A stretch of DNA of 21,245 nucleotides, taken from positions 1 to 21,245 of the forward strand of contig JAQGAU010001129.1 in assembly GCA_034698045.1 (NCBI GenBank). Direction: 5' to 3'. A program made the position numbers and the translations under genes. Shown here one piece after another: positions 9,943 to 20,177 of the stretch (within the stretch, counting starts at the first letter, position 1; each line of letters begins with the position of its first letter). This stretch comes from Paramacrobiotus richtersi. Lineage: Eukaryota; Tardigrada; Eutardigrada; Parachela; Macrobiotidae. The notes under the pieces are model-generated. The model saw nothing but the letters and a program-made list of their open reading frames with translations. It did no database searches and was not told where the DNA came from.

Positions 9943-10657
9943 TGTGACATAGTGTACCAAGATTTGTGAAGCTCCCCAAGTTTATAGGTATACCAAAAAA
10001 CCGGATCGGGCAACCGTCTTCAGAATTGAACAGGGTTCTTCCGCACGCGCCGCGCCGTCTTTTCTTAAAAATTAGTAGTAATAATTGAGCTAAATCTTCC
10101 GGTGAAAATGATGGATAGGCACGAAACTGCGTGGTTCTTGCGCAATTTCTGACGGGCGCGAATGCAAAGGTTCTCTTGCTATGTTGATCTTCAGCGGTAA
10201 GTGGAATTTCCTTGGATGGATGAAACAATGATATGAACGAAAGCTAATAAGTCAGAAGTTTGACGGAAATCAGACCCGAAAGCGAAATATCCAATCCGAC
10301 TCGAATGTATAATCAAACAATTGTTGTTTTTAACGACTTTTTCAGGGCAGACATCTAGCCAAACATTAACTGCCACAAACGCGGCAACCACGTGTGACTT
10401 CATTTGCCGAAGCTTTATGCTAACCAAGCGCCTAATGACGCCGTCTACGTCAACAGATTAATATGGTTACGAGACGGCCGATGTCTGCGTTTCGGATTTG
10501 ACACTGTACAGCCCAGATGTGGTATGAACTCTCCACAATGTGCTCATTCGTTGCAAATTGTACAAAGTTCTGCTTTTTTTGAATCTGCACTGGCCGAACC
10601 GTGACTTCGCATTAAAGGCGGCAATTCTTCTCTGCTCACTTACAGTACAAAATGACC
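9943..10657. other. Divergent intergenic region, BTB-SMYD 5' flank
   Basis: No supported exon. The minus-strand frame 9878-10228 overlaps exon 1 of the BTB gene out of frame. The promoter and 5' UTR of the minus-strand gene should lie here. Confidence 0.4.
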
Positions 10658-10837
10658 TCAAACATTTCGCATTTTCCGAAGCCTGCAGTAGATGTCGCTA
10701 AGAAAGTTTTCGCCTTCTGTGACACCAGCTGGATTACCAGGATTACCAGCACGTTCTGTCGTTTCCTTTTGAGTTTGAATTTCTTTTTGCATCCGGCGAA
10801 ACACTCTGTATGAATTTATGATGCCGGCGGGATGCAT
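10658..10837 (-). CDS. Small ORF, 59 aa, unknown
   Basis: The frame runs from ATG 10837-10835 to TGA 10660-10658. It has a basic, helix-prone N-terminal half (NSYRVFRRMQKEIQTQKETT), a short GNPGNPAGV turn, and a helical end (ENFLSDIYCRLRKM). Composition looks more protein-like than most neighbouring frames, but there is no known domain and the upstream side is a TAA microsatellite. It could be a terminal exon of an unseen gene, a small gene, or chance. The GNPGNP part comes from a short direct repeat, GATTACCAG twice in tandem at 10732-10749 on the plus strand. Confidence 0.25.
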   Translation of the reverse strand: MHPAGIINSYRVFRRMQKEIQTQKETTERAGNPGNPAGVTEGENFLSDIYCRLRKMRNV

Positions 10838-10860
10838 TTAATAATAATAATAATAATAAC
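10838..10860. repeat. (TAA)n microsatellite
   Basis: Seven successive TAA-type units directly upstream of the minus-strand small ORF. Confidence 0.9.
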
Positions 10861-10959
10861 ATTTGCTGAGTTCAGTGAGTTACTCGTACTGCTGAAGCTT
10901 GGTTACAGAGTATTTGTTAAAATTTGTATTTGGGCTGTTTTTTCCCTTGGTAAGTTTTA

Positions 10960-11025
10960 TTTGATCAGAATCATTACGGACTGTGGAACTGAAATGCACG
11001 GGCAACTTCATGATGAAGCATCAGG
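10960..11025 (+). pseudogene. Relic of the 5' end of the TPR-SEL1-MYND family
   Basis: The DNA around ATG 10994 closely matches the start regions of the two intact copies at 11908 and 20196. All share the pattern GAAATG-ACGGGCA followed by TTCAT and GAAGCA. The translated start here is MHGQLHDEAS, against MDGQTFHDEA and MDGQQFHNEA. The short upstream similarity (ATCA...ACTGTG.AA) also fits copy 1. Similarity fades about 35 nt past the ATG and no TPR follows, so this appears to be a truncated third copy left by tandem duplication. Confidence 0.55.
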
Positions 11026-11907
11026 CAATAATATCTGTATCGGTAATCTTACCGCGGATTCGTTTGTACAATGGGTGAGCTGAAGCGCGTCAAGCGACTG
11101 CCCCGAATAGCCCGATACACTGTAGAAACAGTTATCGGCCGCCGGCCGGATGTCCCTACTTGCACAGACTATAAACCGCAAGAATAGTTATCTGTGCGAC
11201 ATTCCTACGGGCACAAACGCTGCACCGCCTGTACGTACTGTATGGGGGCCATGGAGTATATTAATACAGTACCAGTATAATGTTATTGTTTACGGCACGT
11301 TCTCAGGCTATCGTCAAAATCGACAGCGCCACATTTGCTGCCACCTCCAGTGACTGGGCTAGCTGTTAAAGACTACAATGTCATTTTCTTGAGTGCCCTA
11401 ATACCTGAATACCATAAACATTTAGGAAACATAAGTTGCAATACTTTTGGCTAAAAAGGCGAAATAACCGAAACCAGTGACAGCCTGACAGAAATGGGTC
11501 ACTGCGTGCATGTTACAGCTTAAAGTTTAAGCCTTAAACTGTATTTCCGGTTGAAAAGTTGGAACTGCTACCGCCCGGCACAGCGGTTACTTCATTGTAG
11601 ATAGCAATACACACTGACAAGGTGGGTTTTTCATTTCAATCAAATTTTCAAATTTTCATTGCCCGTCTAGTTGGTATTGTTATCTGCTGCAGTGCTTGGC
11701 GCATTGCCTACCTATACCGATATTTGATTCTAGCACTGGAAAGTAGCGGAACAACCCGCAAATTGAAAGAGGTAAGCGAATACGCTATCCCAAAGCACTT
11801 TTTCGTTACTGGCGAGCTCAATTATTGGCGGAACTTGATTGGAAAGTTTCGGATTATCTTGTAAGTCGCACTTGACCATTATGATCAACTGACACTGTGC
11901 AAGGAAA
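11026..11907. other. 5' flank of the TPR-SEL1-MYND gene
   Basis: No supported coding exon. The stretch includes a GC-rich imperfect palindrome near 11138 (GGCCGCCGGCC). It should contain the promoter and any 5' non-coding exon of the gene starting at 11908. Confidence 0.35.
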
Positions 11908-14900
11908 ATGGACGGGCAGACGTTTCACGACGAAGCAGCAACATCTGCTCATATTCAGTATGCAATTCGGCTCGCCCATAGTCGTCTTCGCGATTTCGCA
12001 GCTAAAGTTATCGCAAGCAAGGATTCGCGACTTACTCTGGAACAAGTCAGCAGCTTCAAAACAAAGGAACGCGACTTCAACAAAACCGTTTACTTCATTC
12101 AGAAGAAGTGGAAAGCCGGAGGGTTTGCAAATTTACCGAATGAGGCTCTCTTGTTTTCCTATTTGCGCCGTTGTCCCAGTATTCGAAATGAAGTGTCGCA
12201 TCAGAAATCTATGGATACCGATAGCAGCGACAGGGCCATCGAGACATTGTGCCATCTAATCAAAGAGATCGGATTTCCAGAAGACGCGCAGCGCATTCGG
12301 GATTACAAGAAGCCAAGAATTATTGTTAGGCAAGGCTTGGAGGCTCCACAAGTTTCCTGGGAGCGGCTGAAGCAGCAGGGGAATGAACATTTCAAAGAAG
12401 GTCGTTATACCGAAGCCATGATCATATACACGCAAGCATTGAAAGAAAATCCTGAAGCGTCGATTCTGTACTCCAATCGGGCACTGTCAGAACTGCAGCT
12501 GCGTCGCTACGAAGATGCACGCAATGATGCCGAAGATGCTCTCCAGCTGGATCCGCAGTATATCAAAAACTATTGCATCTTATCGAAAGCACTGATGAAA
12601 CTACAACTTATCGAGGAAGCGCTCGCGGTCTGTCAGCAAGGTCTTCAGCTGGATAAATATAACGGTGTGCTACTTATCCGCGTACGTGACCTGAATGCAG
12701 TGATGGTTATGCAATATACTAACAAAAATCCGAGAAAAGATCCCAGGGAATGCGTCGAAGGAGCACCGCAGTTCGGAGAAGATGTCGTGAAGTTCATTCA
12801 CAAATGTACCGGTCTGAAGCCTAATCCGAGCGATATCCATGTCGTGGACGAACTTCATGTCACGGAACATCTTGTAGGGCATTTAAAGCTGAACAAGTTG
12901 GTGCGAGAGGGACACAACTACCACAACGGGCTGCGTGGCCGCGCGCAAGATTTTCAACGCGCATTTGAATGCTTCAAGATTGCTGCGGATCTGGGAAGTG
13001 CGGAGGGCCAATACAATCTCGGGCTGTCGTATGCAACGGGACACGGCACGAATACTGATTACGGTCTTATGCTGAAGTTCTATCGCCTTGCAGCATCTCA
13101 CAAGCCGTTCGTCAGCGTAGAAGGAAACGTTATGCCCCTTTTAGGTAAAATTATTGTTATTATGCTACAGTAGCCAAAACCTAACTAAAGGTACTTACAA
13201 TCAGGACAACAAAGTCCTGCTGACTGGCTATTGTGAATTTTTGGATTTTTTGAATTCTGTAATGTTTTTGGTTGATTTTCGAAACAGAAATTTAGATAAA
13301 AATTGCTCACAGTGGGAACTGAACCCACGCTATACGATCTTAGGGCCAGATGCATAACCACCAGGCTAGCGAGCTTTACAACTAATAGATTTATTTTTAT
13401 TAAAATATCACCGGTAGTATCGCGTACTGCTCGTAACTTACGTAAAACGTTTTCTTTAGGAGTTGCTGAAGCTGAGAATGGGCTAGGAAATGCTTACCGA
13501 GACGGGCGAGGTGTGGATAGGGATATGAAGAAAGCGTTTTCACACTATATCAAGGCAGCCAACTGGGGACAACAAGAAGCACAGAACAATGCGGGTTTGT
13601 TCCTGTACGTCGGTGCCGGTGTGGCAAAGAATTTGCAGTTGGCTCGAATGTGGTACGAACGGGCCGCCCAGCAAGGGATCGCTGAGGCGCAGATGAATTA
13701 TGCGAAAATGTTGGAATTAGGGGAAGGAGGCCCAAGAGACGAACATCAGGCATTTGAATATTTCAAGCAAGCAGCCGAACAAGGATGTCCAGGGGCTTTG
13801 GAAAAACTGCAGCGCATGTCTTTGAATGGGGCAGCCACAACTACGCAGCAGGAGAGTTTCGGGGCGTTGATCTTGGACAAATCGATTAAAAACGATCTGC
13901 AAACTTTGCATTTCATGGTAAGCGGAAAGGAAATTAATTTCTGCAATTCTTAACACAAGTTTTCGTTGGAATGGTTTAGGACAGAGTGTGATGTAAATGA
14001 GACAGTAATAGAACTCAGCACTGTAATTTTATTTAGAAATCGGATACCATGTGCTGTGTGCGAATAAAGCGTCAGCGCTACGAAGCGATGGGCGCAGTGC
14101 CAAAATTTAACAAAAAAAGAATAAGCGACAGCTTTTTTGGGGCACTCGATACTAACGAGTGAAAAAAGATGTTTATTTTCTATTGATTCCACGGTGAAAG
14201 TTCGCTTACAATTGGCTAAACTAGGTGATATTCTGCATGTTTGAAAGTTCCAAGATAGATGCGTGACTTAGATGTTGTTTTGGCTGTCGGACAGGCTGTG
14301 ATAGCGTTGCAGACACCATTAATGATAACTGCCATTAGTTGTGCATAGAGCAGGGACACTTGACAGTCAATAATAATAAAAAAGGTTTACTGGCTTACTG
14401 CAACGGGGCAGCGACCCTTATTCGGCATGGGACAGAAAGTCATATAACAGTGATGTGGTCCGAGAAGATCCTGATTACTATTTTAGCTATAACTGTTATT
14501 ATTACCATTTAGCTTGATTGTTAGTACTTTACGCCGACTTCTTATTTGTTAGTGTCGTTTATTAACGTATAGCGTTGTGATCACAGGGAAGGGAATGCAA
14601 AGATAGGGGCGATTATGATTCCGCGATCGCATTCTGGACAAAAGCGTCAGAGAAAGGGCATATGGACTCGAAAGTTGCGTTATGGAAAGTACTGCTGAGG
14701 AAGAAGCAGCGAAACAGCGAAGCATTCGCTTACTGCACAGAAGCTAGTGAAGGAGGAGATGCCCAGTCGCAGCTAATTCTGGCTGACCTTTTGGCAAAGG
14801 GGATTGGCTGTAAAAGAGATCCCGATGCCGTCAAGAGGTGGTTTCGACGTGCTCAGCATCATTTCAATTTAGATGGAAAACTATTTGAAGAAACTATGAG

Positions 14901-16351
14901 CGCAGCCAAAAACGTCTGCGACTTTGAGGAAAGCCACTCATTACCGACTGATTCCTTGAGCTGGGATGATAGGATTGACCGATACATGATATGGAAAATG
15001 AACTTGCCACGAGCAGCTGCAGATTGTTTGGACGAACTGAAAGAGCTGGACAAGCAATCAAAACGGCTACCAGCAAGGTTTGGACTGCCAGTTGGAAAAG
15101 ATGAAATACAGACGGTAATCAATGCTGCAGACAGTGGATCCCTGACTGCACAGAATTTCCTCCATGCCCGCTGGATAATTGGTAGAGCGTTTAATGCTTG
15201 GAAATCCGCCGAATACGATCGGGCGTTTGCGCTTCTCCGTGAATCACATCGGTATGATGACATCATTAAATTCGAGGACCCCTCCATGGCTGCCTACATT
15301 GATGAAAGACAGCTGACCACGCCTGACGCCATGTTTGTCAGAGCATGCAATTTTGGTAACGATATCAAAGGTATGAACTTAAACACCTAGCCATCTCAGA
15401 AAACAGCCCGTTAGCTCCAGTTTTGAAGCACAGTTGCAGTTATAAACTCCAATTTAGCTTTATTGCTCCGCTTTAGCACCTCATAAATTAAAAAAACGCG
15501 GTGCAAAAGTAGCCTTTTGATTCTTCTTGCTGTACATACTCTGTAGTCTACAATGTGCGTTGGTGTCATGCTCAAACCAGGCAAGCAGTATGTTGAAATC
15601 CATGACGTTAACTCATAAATGGTTGTGTTAATTAGGAAGCATTGCGTACTTAGAGCGCAGCATTCGTTTCCATCCCATGGAAGCCGACCTTCATCATCTG
15701 CTTGGTTCGTGTTATGGTTTCGCTGGACGTTACGAAGAAGCCGTTAAAAGTGCGCAACGCGCTTATGGAATGGAGCCTCGGCCAAACTGGCTGTACACCA
15801 TAGCGACTGCCATCAGGCTGGTCTACGAAAACGCACATCCTCAGAAACAGAATAAAGAACATCAACAGAAGCTGAAAACCGATGCGCTACAGGCTTATCA
15901 GAAATACCTCGCCGGAAATCCCAAAGACGAGCGCAAATTGCCGGCTGCTTTGTTCTGTATTGCGTCGCTGTACCGTATGAGTGAGGCTGATGTCCCCAAG
16001 GTCAAGGATTATTACAGATGGGCATGTGAGGCTGACGCTCGTCGTCTTCCGTGTTTTCAGGCGGTGGATGCAGGATTCGGTCCGAAACGACTGGTCGAGA
16101 TTTACCTGAACGCGATAGAAGCGAACATTTTCGTTCCACCAACTACGGATGACGAAGACGATGCAACGGAGCAAGCGAACAACTGCTGCCATGAATGTGG
16201 AGGAATGAACCCGTTATATGTGTGCATCTGCCGTGAAGCGGCATATTGTGGTGGGAAATGTCAGGCAGGTAACTGGCAGACTCACAAGCAGGCCTGCAAG
16301 GCAAAATTTGCCAGAATGCAAAAGCTGCAGAAATTCCAGCAGTGCGGCTAA
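11908..16351 (+). CDS. TPR-SEL1-repeat protein with C-terminal MYND zinc finger (~1064 aa)
   Basis: Exons 11908-13144, 13460-13917, 14587-15370 and 15636-16351 join in phase (1, 0, 1) at GT-AG sites; stop TAA 16349-16351. ATG context AAAATGG is good and the paralogue at 20196 starts at the same point. Order: a conserved helical N-terminal domain (1-130); three TPR motifs (151-250: WERLKQQGNEHFKEGRYTEA, YSNRALSEL); a linker; SEL1-like repeats (~350-565 and ~570-670: AADLGSAEGQYNLGLSYATG, AAQQGIAEAQMNYAKMLELG); a further TPR-like region (~829-900: GRYEEAVKSAQRAYGMEP); an acidic stretch (TDDEDDATE); and MYND at 1011-1047 (CHEC, CIC, YCGGKCQ, WQTHKQAC). The second MYND pair is C-x-C rather than C-x2-C. 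The TPR keeps K155, N159, N190 and K220 of the Hop-type carboxylate clamp, but I224 replaces the arginine. It lacks a SET domain, so it is an adaptor rather than a SMYD4. Exact function unknown. Confidence 0.92.
13304..13374 (-). repeat. tRNA-like sequence in intron 1, probable tRNA-derived SINE head or tRNA pseudogene
   Basis: Read on the minus strand it starts GCTCGCTAGCCTGGTGG and ends GTGGGTTCAGTTCCCAC then TGTGAGCA. The T arm is a perfect 5-bp stem with a 7-nt TTCAGTT loop. The acceptor ends pair over 6 bp (GCTCGC/GTGAGC, one G-T), and a T5 run follows directly. The A and B boxes each deviate from consensus by about one base, and the anticodon loop (GGCCCTA) lacks U33. This suggests a decayed tRNA or a SINE head, not a working tRNA. 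Confidence 0.6.
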
Positions 16352-17217
16352 TTATACCAATGTTTAACCATCATTGCTTTTGTTTTCGGTTCTTATTTAT
16401 GCCATTCACAGGTGGAATCCCACAGGATGTTTCTGATGAGCGAGTAACCATGAAACAGTGTGTTTGTTTAATCTGTATGGATAGACTTTTTTCCTTCACG
16501 CGGTCTCCGGCGTCTACGATATGAATTATAATTTTTGATTATCATCGCTTTGTATTCAAGCTTGTTAAAAATCCTAAACGCAATTCCCAGAATAAAGTCC
16601 CAGAACCGCGGACCAAAACCACCTGCAGTATGGTTGAACAGGGCTACAGAAGGGGGCAAGTGCATCCGCAATTGACTTGGCGGCAGTTTCAACTACAGTC
16701 TTGGATCGGCAAGCTAACCGCCAGTATACATTCCTGCAGTACTTCTACGCAATTCAGATTAACAAAAAACACTTTCGGATTTGAATATAATAATGTGCCA
16801 CATATTCACTCTTCGTGGCTTGCCTCAGTGCGAGCAACGGTTCCTAACTTCCTTATGCCGGTTAATTAAGACTGAGCATCCACATGAACGATTTGTAGCC
16901 GGTTTTCGCAGTTCACGATACCGTCGTCGCTGTGAATTTCCGTGTCGTGAATCTTTTGTGTTGGCTGACAGGTTTATTCACCCGTTCGCTGTTGAAATAT
17001 GGTGTTCTCGATTAGCAGCGCCTTTATGAATCGGATCTGCCGAAATCTTACGGTACACGCACACCGCACTACGCACGCACACACAGCAAGACAAACGCAG
17101 CATCGCAGAACAATTCTAAACCTGTTCTTGCATTAATAGATGAAAATAGTTCATAAAAATTTTCTGGGCAACAAAGAGTTTTCAGATCGGGTTAGAAAGC
17201 AGCCTCTGCTCGTTAAC
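16352..17217. other. Intergenic, TPR gene 3' flank and WAP gene 5' flank
   Basis: An AATAAA at 16591-16596, about 240 nt after the TPR gene stop, is a candidate poly(A) signal. A CA-rich low-complexity patch lies at about 17052-17095. No coding exon is supported. An ATG at 17140, in frame with the WAP gene, would add 26 residues ahead of its signal peptide. Confidence 0.4.
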
Positions 17218-18288
17218 ATGACATTGTGGCAGTGCATACTCGTAGCTGGAATTGTATTCGTTTTGATCCCGCACTTTATAACTGTCCTGTACAGTGTCGG
17301 TAAGTACGATGTTTTGCTTGGCTTGATTCGCTGATTTAGAATGATAACCGCGATTACAAATGTCTGCTCCTACGGCTGCTACTTCTTCACACCGTTAAAT
17401 GCCTGCCCAATACACTTTTTCATGTACACAGACGCTTGTTCTCAGCCGCCACCGTCGGACGTCTGCCAAGTAAGAAACTGAATTCACCAGAAATTTTGTT
17501 ATCCGATATTGTACGTAGTTTCTCATACTTTTCTAAACGAGGCAGTCTTTAGAACGTGAGCTGCCCGTATGGAAACACTTGCCGCTCATACAGTGCAACG
17601 TGGTGTGAGGGCCGATTTTTCGATATTTGCTATCCGCCTCTTGCGGTGTGTGGCGACATTATGGGTAAGAAAGATCTGTAGCATAATCATGAATTCTGCT
17701 GTCTACCAGTAGACATTGTCTGGTAATAAAACAGGATTTCTCTTGTGCCTACACATTCGTATTCGCGGCCTTTATTCTAATACCGAATCAATTCGTTGCA
17801 GATCCGTGCACGGTGCGTATAACCCAAAGACATTTGCTACAAAGAATTAATAAGCCAAACAGTTATCACAGTACCAATTTGACGGTTATACCAAAGGATC
17901 ACCAATTTTATAGGTTACACTGTGCCCAAATGGAACGGTCTGTTTCTCGGTTAAAGACCAATGCAGTGACAACGGCGTTTGTACCATTAAAGCGCAGTGC
18001 GAAGGTGAGATATATCCGCAGTTGTACGCAGTTTCTGTATAAGTTAGAAAATCCTTGCGAAAACTTTATGAACATTAGTATGCTTTCTACAATTATGTGA
18101 AACTATCGATTTCAGCACTCAGTAAGCCCGGAACATGTCCCCCGCCGAGACAGGTGAGCGTGGGCGAGTGTGTGACTGGGTGCCAAAATGATGCCAAATG
18201 TCCAACCGGGACGAAATGCTGTCCGGGGCTGACTGATGCAGGGTCAGGTGCCGCCAACTTCTGCTTTCAACTGTCAACCGGCCGTTAA
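17218..18288 (+). CDS. Secreted cysteine-rich protein with C-terminal WAP-like domain (168 aa)
   Basis: Six exons join perfectly in phase: 17218-17299, 17432-17469, 17553-17664, 17802-17812, 17914-18004 and 18116-18288 (TAA). Exon 1 encodes a hydrophobic signal peptide (MTLWQCILVAGIVFVLIPHF). The mature part begins DACSQPPPSDVCQ, then a Cys-rich block (NVSCPYGNTC, EGRFFDICYPPLAVC), then DPCTVTLCPNGTVCFS with two more cysteine pairs, and finally a WAP-type domain opening with KPGTCPPP and carrying GECVTGC, AKCPTGTKCC and NFC. WAP four-disulfide-core domains are typically protease inhibitors or antimicrobial; here seven of the eight expected cysteines are visible. Exon 4 is only 11 nt (ending DPCT) yet is needed for the frame. 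I chose ATG 17218 over the in-frame 17140 because it places the hydrophobic signal at the N-terminus. Confidence 0.85.
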
Positions 18289-19374
18289 TGGAATCCGGCT
18301 GTCCAGCTGCATTGGGAAATTAGCTATTAAAATTTAGAGCAAGGATATAGAAGCGCCGCCGTTATAACAAAAGAACAAACGACTGATGTACGGTAGTTTT
18401 TGTATGCGCTAACAAAACGACTTTGCTACGTGGTACGTCGGAGTTTCGTTGTGGAGCATAATAAGGTTTGTTGCCGTTGTAGCTTCAGAGACAGATCGCA
18501 TGTTTCTTTGAGCACCCTGTACTGTATGACTTGGCTAAACTGCTTCATCAATAAAAAAATACACATTCCCGTTTCTCAGAAAACGACCTCTAATTAACTG
18601 TAATGAAATGATCTTTGATATCTGTGGCTCGAGGACACCCAAAAGACTGTTAAGGGTCCATGGTGTGTCCGAGATGCCAGTATCGAGCGGACAACGCTCA
18701 GATGTTGTTTGATCATGTTGGCCAACACGGTGCATCTCCGAAGGATCGTAAAACCACAAAATCGAATAATAATCCCCGTTTTGTTCTGCTTCTGTCTGTA
18801 CGAGCGAAATACCTACAGTAATAACTTAATTTGTGGTGATTAATAATTACTCAGAGATACCAGTATTTGTAGTGCGAAGATTAAATCGACAAACAAAATT
18901 TGTCGAACCGTTCATCTTGTGCTTGTGCGCTTGGACACCCAAGTCTTAATATGGTGGGAAAGTGATTCCGCTGAGTTAATGACGCAGGAGTCAACCCTCC
19001 GGTCGTAAATATTCGATTATCGATGCATAATAGCTCACGCAGGAAGCATTCCGGTTTCGGCTCGAGCGGGGATTTTGGAACAGGTTTATGCTGTCATCTG
19101 TGCTGTGCAACCAACTGTAAGGTACGTCATGCCTTCGTAAAGCACGCAACGTCGCAAATCAACTTGATGCATAATAACATGAACATCCTTGCAGGTTCTC
19201 TCTGCGGACTTTTATCGATTACTTAACCAAGTGCAGTGTTACTGATATAATGGATAATGTATTTGGTCTTTCTACCGCCAGCAGCTCAAAGTTAACTTTC
19301 CGAAAGGGTCAGGTTCCTTATTTTTTGCTTTTCGATTCAGCAAACATTGATACCGTCGTCTTTGAATTAAATAG
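18289..19374. other. Intergenic, WAP gene 3' flank; possible upstream exons of the next gene
   Basis: AATAAA at 18550-18555 is a candidate poly(A) signal for the WAP gene. A cluster of short perfect stems lies at 18671-18738. A Cys-rich frame ending TGLCCHLCCATNCK before a GTACGT donor (19023-19121) and a segment after TTGCAG (from about 19195: VLSADFYRLLNQ, donor GTGCAG) can be joined in phase to the exon at 19375, but neither has independent support. Confidence 0.35.
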
Positions 19375-19593
19375 GTTAAGCTGCGTCGTATTGCTATCAC
19401 TGTCACACCGATTTTAATGGTGGTCCGAGATTTTGGATTCTGGGCTAACGCTACCAAACGTTTATCGTTTGATTATAGCGAAAAACCTGGGGATACGTGC
19501 TTGACAACCGGTTTTAATACTGAATGCAAGGATTCTTGCATACCGTACTGCTATTATCAAGATCGTCGGAAACTGCACGCACCAGGTACCTAG
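19375..19593 (+). CDS. Probable exon of a small Cys-rich secreted protein
   Basis: After the acceptor AAATAG the frame stays open for 72 codons to TAG at 19591-19593. The second half is Cys-rich and protein-like (SEKPGDTCLTTGFNTECKDS, then CIPYCYYQDRR) and opens with KPGxTC, recalling the start of the WAP domain in the neighbouring gene. A GTACCT just before the stop (CACCAG/GTACCT) could be a donor, so the exon may continue elsewhere. The start of the gene is uncertain; phase-compatible candidate exons lie at 19023-19121 and from about 19195. It may be a diverged neighbour duplicate of the WAP gene or only a gene fragment. Confidence 0.4.
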   Translation, partial: VKLRRIAITVTPILMVVRDFGFWANATKRLSFDYSEKPGDTCLTTGFNTECKDSCIPYCYYQDRRKLHAPGT

Positions 19594-20177
19594 CAAATGG
19601 ATTTTTATATTTAATATGTTCTCAGTTGATGCGACCGTATCCCTTTAGAATTACAAGGACACGTACATATGTAGAAGTACTGATATATTAATGTCGAAGC
19701 ATGTTAAGTACATAAACCTTAATCAGCTCACTGGCTCGATAAGTGTACAAGTAATGATTAGGAGGATCTTATGTCGTTCCTATTATCCCTGGGAATATGC
19801 TAAAAATTTCATAATGCCGTTTTGCTCTTATTAGTCTTCGTCCCATTTACCCCGCGTCTTTCTTGGTGAGTGGCAATATTTGGCCGTAGTCTGTAGGCCT
19901 TTAACGCGTGAAGCGTTTTTTGGCACGCTTAGCCAAGATCAGCTATCCCGGGGACAAAATTTCCTGGCGCCGATTTTTGACCCTCGTGCATGATGTTTAC
20001 ATAAATGGTCGAAAAAACCCCCCACTTCAAAAACCCTAGCTCTTATTCAGATATAAGGCTTTAATGAATCAATTTTGCGGGAGAGATCCTTGATGAGCAA
20101 ACTATACTTTCAGATTTTCACTGAGATGTTTCAGATTATCTTTTGCTAGGTGTTGCTTGATTGGCCAGCGAATTTTT
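19594..20177. other. Intergenic, 5' flank of the second TPR-SEL1-MYND copy
   Basis: No supported exon. The 40 nt before the start show weak similarity to the flank of copy 1 (GATTATCTT and CTTGA blocks). Confidence 0.4.

Noticed and set aside
13304-13374. Functional tRNA gene
   Set aside because: The anticodon loop lacks U33, the anticodon stem is imperfect, and both promoter boxes deviate from consensus.
15650-15865. Minus-strand ORFs across the TPR-SEL1-MYND exons
   Set aside because: They are shadows of the plus-strand exons, whose frames, repeats and splice phases are consistent.
18671-18738. Canonical tRNA at this cloverleaf-like site
   Set aside because: No A or B box, no 7-nt T-loop and no valid anticodon arm.
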